Source of the DNA: Chloroflexota bacterium
GTDB lineage: Bacteria; Chloroflexota; Anaerolineae; Aggregatilineales; Phototrophicaceae
Direction of reading: 5' to 3'
Length of the DNA: 64,000 bases
Assembly (NCBI GenBank): GCA_028875245.1
Contig: JAPPEU010000048.1
Coordinates: forward strand, 1-64,000
Positions 59,831 through 64,000 of the stretch are shown here, piece by piece (the first letter of the stretch is position 1; every line of letters begins with the position of its first letter). Under the pieces are notes generated by a model. That model worked only from the letters and a program-made list of their open reading frames with translations. It was not told the DNA's origin and made no database searches. The translations under genes and the position numbers were made by a program.

Positions 59831-61855
59831 TCAAGCTGTCGAGCGCGCAAGCAGATCCAAACTCTGATTCGCATCACCCGCCTGCAGCGCATGGCGCGCC
59901 AGCGACTGCATCACTTCCTTGTATGAGCTCCGCAGCGCCAAATACACATTGCCGTCTCCGAATTCCTTCAGCATCCGGTAGGCGATACCCCGTTTCGCCG
60001 GACGCCGCACCTCGGCGCCGCCAACGTCCAGCGCAAACAAATAGCCATTGATGGACTCCGCCACTTTGTCATCCGCAACCCGCCGGCTCACATTCCCGAA
60101 GAACAGTTGGATCTTCTCATAGCGAATCGCCCGCGCGCGATCCCGAGCCGCTTCAATCGCGCCTCCCAAACGCTTCAGCACGCCACCCGTGCCGGCTCGA
60201 TGCCCCCGCAACTGAATCAGCCGCGCAAATTCTGCCAGGCTCAAGCTCTCGAATTGGGCCGCCGGCCGCAGCTCCGGCCTGAGACTGAATACAGACGACA
60301 GCCGAACGCATACCCGGCCGCCACCGCCTTCGCTCAACAGCCTGCTCCCGATATGCCGCCAGGCGGGCATTCGGCTTCCGTCCGCCGCCTCAAGCCAGAA
60401 ACCCTTGGTCGCATTGCTCCCCGCCCGCCAACTGCGCCTGGGCAAGGATCGAACCACCTCGCGCGTCAATCTCAAACGCCCGACACAAGCGCTAAGTTTC
60501 ACATCCAGCGCCCGGTTGTATCGCCGAATGGTCCGTTCATTCACACCGACCCGCGCGGCCAAAACGGCCAGGGACGAACGTGGCGACAGTCTCGCAATGT
60601 ATTCCCGATGCAATGCCAAACGATACGCTTTTGCCGAACGCAGGTCCTCTTCCCGCAGCGGATCACAAGGCGCCCACAAGACGTTCAGCAGCCTAAGCAA
60701 GCGTGATACCGCTGGCACCTGAAACACCAGCTCCACCGGACGCCCGCGCTTGCGCGGATTAAATCCCCTAATGTCCAGGTATTCTACATATCTTCTACTG
60801 ATAATATGTCGCCCGTCGAAACTGCATAGCTCCCCAGTCAAAGCCTGCAGCACGCTCTTCCTATTCAGCCCGAAGCGCCGCCCTAAAGCGATCGCTTCCG
60901 ACAATGTGAAGTAAGCATCCGCTTCCCAGCCTGCCAATGCGAAGGCATCCAACAAGCGGGGGACTATTGTCGACCCTTGCGCCTGCAGGAGACGCTCGCG
61001 CACCGAGTTTGGCATCCCGCCTTTGACAGACCGGCCCACCCGTCCTGATCGGTAGGCGCTTCTTATCGTCCGCACGCCTTCCTCATTACGCTCTCGCAGG
61101 CTCTCCAGCTTATGACCCGGTCGCCCGGCCATCGACTCATGCACCGGAAGCAGCTTGGATTCCAGTACTGATCGCGCCAAGCCGGCTTCCCGCGCGACGG
61201 ATGCGGCGCGGTACAACGCATTGTTCCGTCCAATCCTTGGCGCCAAACGCCGATACAAGCGCTGCAAATCCACATCCTTAGCCTCGCGAATGCGCTTTCC
61301 CGCGACAACGTGCACTGAGGCCTGGACATGAAAATAATTCAGCAGGCGATCGACATCATCCTTGTCCAGCTCCAGTTCCGCGACCTTCTTTGTGCAGTGA
61401 TATGTGAAGTTGCCTATCCTCGATGGCGGCGCGATGATGTAGGACTTCTCCCCTTTGATATCGCCGCCGTCAAACTGGTGACTTGGCACCTTCTCAGCTG
61501 TTCTGAAATAAAGATGAAATCCCCGCCGCGTTTTCACGGTATAGGTCTCGCTGTACTGCGGCAGGTGGCGACAGAAGCGTTGATAGCGAAGCAGATCGTC
61601 AAAGTCAATCACCAGCAGCTTCGAGACGCGCCCGCAGACGATGCCCAGCGCGCTGGCTCGCTCGCCGAATATTGTTTCAAGTTCGTTTTCCGAAGCGATC
61701 TGGCGCTGATACTTTTTCCAGATGACTGCCGGTCGTTTCGGCTCCGTCGGCGAGCTGTTGCCCTGTACCGGTATCGGTGAGTAGCCGGAGCGCGCCAGAC
61801 GTTTTGCTCGCTTGAGGAGCTCTTTACGTAAAGGATTCACTCTGTTTTTCCTCAT
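59831..61855 (-). CDS. Bifunctional primase-polymerase (prim-pol) replication protein
   Basis: A 674-residue protein. Residues ~18-170 match the N-terminal prim-pol (archaeo-eukaryotic primase) domain: GYSPIPVQG, LGIVCGRVSKLLVIDFDD (metal-binding D-x-D), TVKTRRGFHLYFRT (with the conserved His) and FDGGDIKGEKSYIIAPPS. The remainder is basic and carries at least one helix-turn-helix (SLAVLAARVGVNERTIRRYN near 430-450). Proteins of this kind initiate replication of plasmids and phages. No ring helicase domain is recognised. A -35/-10 pair TTATTG-17-TATAGC on the minus strand may lie upstream. Convergent with parAB. Confidence 0.8.
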   Translation of the reverse strand: MRKNRVNPLRKELLKRAKRLARSGYSPIPVQGNSSPTEPKRPAVIWKKYQRQIASENELETIFGERASALGIVCGRVSKLLVIDFDDLLRYQRFCRHLPQYSETYTVKTRRGFHLYFRTAEKVPSHQFDGGDIKGEKSYIIAPPSRIGNFTYHCTKKVAELELDKDDVDRLLNYFHVQASVHVVAGKRIREAKDVDLQRLYRRLAPRIGRNNALYRAASVAREAGLARSVLESKLLPVHESMAGRPGHKLESLRERNEEGVRTIRSAYRSGRVGRSVKGGMPNSVRERLLQAQGSTIVPRLLDAFALAGWEADAYFTLSEAIALGRRFGLNRKSVLQALTGELCSFDGRHIISRRYVEYLDIRGFNPRKRGRPVELVFQVPAVSRLLRLLNVLWAPCDPLREEDLRSAKAYRLALHREYIARLSPRSSLAVLAARVGVNERTIRRYNRALDVKLSACVGRLRLTREVVRSLPRRSWRAGSNATKGFWLEAADGSRMPAWRHIGSRLLSEGGGGRVCVRLSSVFSLRPELRPAAQFESLSLAEFARLIQLRGHRAGTGGVLKRLGGAIEAARDRARAIRYEKIQLFFGNVSRRVADDKVAESINGYLFALDVGGAEVRRPAKRGIAYRMLKEFGDGNVYLALRSSYKEVMQSLARHALQAGDANQSLDLLARSTA

Positions 61856-62325
61856 ATTCTGCTTAGTTTTCGGAGAAATTCTTGCTATACCTTGCTCTTA
61901 CAGTTACAATAAAACGCGAAGCAGACTGCTCCACAGTGGGCAGATGCGGACCTAGATGGATCGGCTGCTGCGCAACCACCGGCCGATCCTCTTCTTGAGT
62001 GCAGCAAACCTAACGGGGATTTTCAGGGGCGATCTTCGCCGCTCTTCTTCGTCTTGCCTTTAGTTAACTGTCACGGCGCAAAAATGCCTGGGTCTGATGC
62101 GAATATGACAGAATGTTACCGTCAGGATTTTAATGATCCAGACTTCACTGCTGGCGCAGGGAAATTGATCCAAAGCGAGCTTCGCGCTCGTTTCTTTGCT
62201 GTACTCGATTCATTTATACAGTATACACGCAGTCAGGGAGCTTGGCAATAGATCCCTCATATTAATCGACTCGCCCGCCATGGTCAGCTTGGGGCATTAT
62301 TAGAACGATTGTTCAGCGGTCGGAA
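61856..62325. other. 470-bp region behind the primase gene, possible origin or junction
   Basis: No certain gene. It holds the upstream region of the primase gene, an AGTTAACT palindrome near 62063, a small open frame (next entry) and TATAC-A-GTATA near 62215. It is more AT-rich than its surroundings. No iterons or att-like direct repeats could be recognised by eye. Confidence 0.35.
62084..62251 (+). CDS. Possible small protein of unknown function
   Basis: A 55-codon frame from ATG 62084 (MPGSDANMTECYRQDF...) to the stop at 62251; ATG 62105 is an alternative. The composition is protein-like (FAVLDSFIQYTRSQ), but no ribosome-binding site and no known family are recognised. It could be a remnant of a larger gene. 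Confidence 0.25.
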   Translation: MPGSDANMTECYRQDFNDPDFTAGAGKLIQSELRARFFAVLDSFIQYTRSQGAWQ

Positions 62326-63126
62326 TCAGAGGAGGTTCTCGTAAACGGCGAGAGGCGTAGCCGCTAGCAGGCCGGCATCCACGGGCAAAACAACGCCCGA
62401 TATCCAACGCGCTTCGTCGCTTCCCAGGAAAAGCGCGGCCCAAGCGACATCCCAGGCTGTGCCTTCGGTGCCGAGCGGGGCGACTTTACTACGCAAGCTG
62501 CGTTTTTCTTGAGATATATCCCGCACAAATGGCGCATAGATATGCCCGGGCGCGATGCAATTGGCGCGGATGTTGTCGCGTCCGTGATGCACCGCCATGA
62601 CGCGGGCCAGGTGGGCGGCGCCGGCTTTGGTTACCGAGTAGGGCACATTGTGAGACATGCCGGTCCTTAAGCCGTCGATTGAAGAGATGATGATTATGGA
62701 ACCGCCGCCACTTGCTTTCATCAGGGGTATGCCGTATTTGCAAGCCAGCATGATGCTTCGCAGGTTGATAGCGAAAACTTGATCCAGGTCATCGCTGCTG
62801 ACATCGGTCACCTTGCCCGAGCCCTGCGTAGCCACATTGTTGACCAGAATGTCTAAGCGGCCATAACGATCCTTGCAGGCGGCCACCATGGCTTGGCAGT
62901 CGTCTTCGCGGGTGACATCCGCTATGAAGTGTGAAGCGCGGCCGCCATCTTCGAGGATCTCGCGCTCGGTGACTTCGGCGCGCCCGCGATTGTTGTCCAC
63001 CAGGAGGACAGTTGCGCCGTGCCGGGCGAAGAGGGTCGCCGTCGCGTAGCCGGTGCCAGCCGGTTCGCCGCGTGATCCGGCGCCAACCACGAGGGCGACC
63101 TTGTCTTGCAAGCGCGCTTTATTCAT
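62326..63126 (-). CDS. SDR family oxidoreductase
   Basis: A 266-residue short-chain dehydrogenase. The cofactor loop is VVGAGSRGEPAGTGYATA, a slightly longer glycine loop than the usual TGxxxGIG. Others: VDNN after strand 2, NNVATQG, the catalytic Ser in IIISSIDG and YSVTK near 155-159. ATG at 63126 (MNKARLQDK) follows GGACC; the frame is open up to 63183, which would overlap the upstream gene. Substrate unknown. Confidence 0.83.
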   Translation of the reverse strand: MNKARLQDKVALVVGAGSRGEPAGTGYATATLFARHGATVLLVDNNRGRAEVTEREILEDGGRASHFIADVTREDDCQAMVAACKDRYGRLDILVNNVATQGSGKVTDVSSDDLDQVFAINLRSIMLACKYGIPLMKASGGGSIIIISSIDGLRTGMSHNVPYSVTKAGAAHLARVMAVHHGRDNIRANCIAPGHIYAPFVRDISQEKRSLRSKVAPLGTEGTAWDVAWAALFLGSDEARWISGVVLPVDAGLLAATPLAVYENLL

Positions 63127-63160
63127 AAACGGTCCTTTGCATTGGTTTGAATTGATGACG

Positions 63161-63982
63161 CTATTCCATGTGAATGCCGCCATCGACGATCAGTGAGGCG
63201 CCTGTCATGAAGTCCGACTGATCAGAGGCGAGAAAGGCGGCCACCTTGGCGATCTCTTCCTGCCCGGTCATGCGCCCCAAGGGCGAATTGCGGATTGCCG
63301 TGGCGATCATCTGTTCTCGATAGTCGGCGGCATCCACGCCGGCCGGCGCCAGGACTGCCGCCATATCGTCGATTCTTTCGCTTTCTATCAAACCAGGGCA
63401 TATTGCGTACACGGTGATGCCCTGCGGGCCGAGCTCGCGAGCCAGCGACTGGGTGAAGCCGCGCACGGCGAATTTGGAGGCGCAATAGGCGGCGAAGCGA
63501 GGGACGCCCTGCTTGCCCGATGTCGACGAGATATTGATGATCGTCCCGCCACCGCCGCGCTGCAGCATGTGCCGCGCCACCGCCCGACAACAGAGAAAAG
63601 TGCCTTTTACATTGACTCGCTGCACAAAGTCGAAGGCTTCTTCTTCCAGCTCGACCACCGGTACGCGATCCCGCCCGGCCGGCGCGCCCGCATTATTGAC
63701 CAGGATGTCGATTCTGCCGAAGCGATCCAGCGTCCGCTCAACCATGTCCTGCACTTGACGCGCGTCTGATACATCGGCATAGACCGCGATGGCGCTTTTG
63801 CCCAAGGCTTCGATCTCCTTGACGACATCGGGCAGGCCGGAACGCGGTCCCGCGTCTTCGCGGAGATCGTTGACTGCCAGATCCGCGCCGTCAGCCGCCA
63901 GGCGCAGCGCGATTGCGCGACCCAAACCAGCGGCGCCGGCCGCCCCCGTCACCAGCGCAACCTTGCCTCTCAAGTCATACAT
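63161..63982 (-). CDS. SDR family oxidoreductase
   Basis: A 273-residue short-chain dehydrogenase of the 3-oxoacyl-ACP-reductase/glucose-dehydrogenase pattern: VTGAAGAAGLGRAIA near 11-25, NNAGAPAG, the Ser in NISSTSG, YCASK as YxxxK and a C-terminal LIVDGGIHME. It is followed by a second SDR 34 bp downstream, so the pair is probably one operon that begins to the right of the window. Confidence 0.85.
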   Translation of the reverse strand: MYDLRGKVALVTGAAGAAGLGRAIALRLAADGADLAVNDLREDAGPRSGLPDVVKEIEALGKSAIAVYADVSDARQVQDMVERTLDRFGRIDILVNNAGAPAGRDRVPVVELEEEAFDFVQRVNVKGTFLCCRAVARHMLQRGGGGTIINISSTSGKQGVPRFAAYCASKFAVRGFTQSLARELGPQGITVYAICPGLIESERIDDMAAVLAPAGVDAADYREQMIATAIRNSPLGRMTGQEEIAKVAAFLASDQSDFMTGASLIVDGGIHME

Positions 63983-64000
63983 TGTCCGCTCCCGTGGCTT

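Overview
The window reads as chromosomal DNA of a GC-rich bacterium, most likely a member of the Chloroflexota (Anaerolineae-like). This placement is inference: it rests on the high GC content, the F420-type LLM oxidoreductase, the many sugar-acid, opine and hydantoin enzymes, and the scattered GTAGGGGCG-type intergenic repeats. No rRNA or tRNA gene and no CRISPR array was seen.

Layout. (1) 1-1384: a secreted fibronectin-type-III protein that runs off the left edge. (2) 1.6-15.0 kb: a molybdenum (or tungsten) NAD-linked formate dehydrogenase locus on the + strand. It holds the catalytic subunit, MobA, a fused NuoE-NuoF diaphorase, a separate ferredoxin-type subunit, FdhD, and two MoeA proteins, one fused to a periplasmic-binding-protein-like domain. 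Two blocks of defence genes interrupt it: three tandem MntA/HepT toxin-antitoxin modules in different states of decay (3.9-6.0 kb), and a methyltransferase plus HNH endonuclease pair (8.5-10.0 kb). (3) 15-25 kb: catabolic genes, including an SDR, a SolA-type amine oxidase, hydantoinase/oxoprolinase B and A, a Gfo/Idh/MocA dehydrogenase and a GH4 glycosidase. A small coiled-coil gene with perfect 42-bp repeats lies between hyuB and hyuA. (4) 24.7-33.4 kb: an RhlE-type helicase, an M20 peptidase, three paralogous membrane proteins of unknown function, and a secreted protein with a duplicated domain. (5) 33.4-51.9 kb: more sugar and sugar-acid metabolism, comprising a cupin, a 2-hydroxyacid dehydrogenase, an HpcH aldolase, a VanZ-like protein, an LLM oxidoreductase, DusB, a nucleotide-sugar epimerase, a PhyH dioxygenase, an ABC sugar importer without its ATPase, a sulfatase-fold hydrolase with Thr at the nucleophile position, a Uma2 nuclease, a DMT exporter, a sugar isomerase and a rhamnonate-dehydratase-like enolase. 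(6) 47.6-57.1 kb, - strand: one tightly packed transcription unit with two UvrD-like helicases, an Fe-S PD-(D/E)XK nuclease, the enolase, RecJ and the isomerase. (7) 57.3-61.9 kb: a replication/partition-like module made of a winged-helix protein, ParA, a divergent ParB, two near-identical palindromes that could be its binding sites, and a prim-pol primase. (8) 62.3-64 kb: two tandem SDRs.

How the parts fit. Formate would be oxidised by FdhA, with electrons passing through the ferredoxin-like subunit to the NuoEF fusion and then NAD+. MobA, MoeA and FdhD make, load and sulfurate the cofactor. The catabolic regions look like many small operons for plant- or algae-derived sugar acids and N-compounds.

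Most worth a second look: the decaying triple MntA/HepT array with a 22-bp scar of mobA; the ParA/ParB/prim-pol module with its palindromes; the helicase pair in which one motor has lost the motif II glutamate; the inverted ~98-bp repeats around a two-gene segment; and the three-paralogue membrane protein family.
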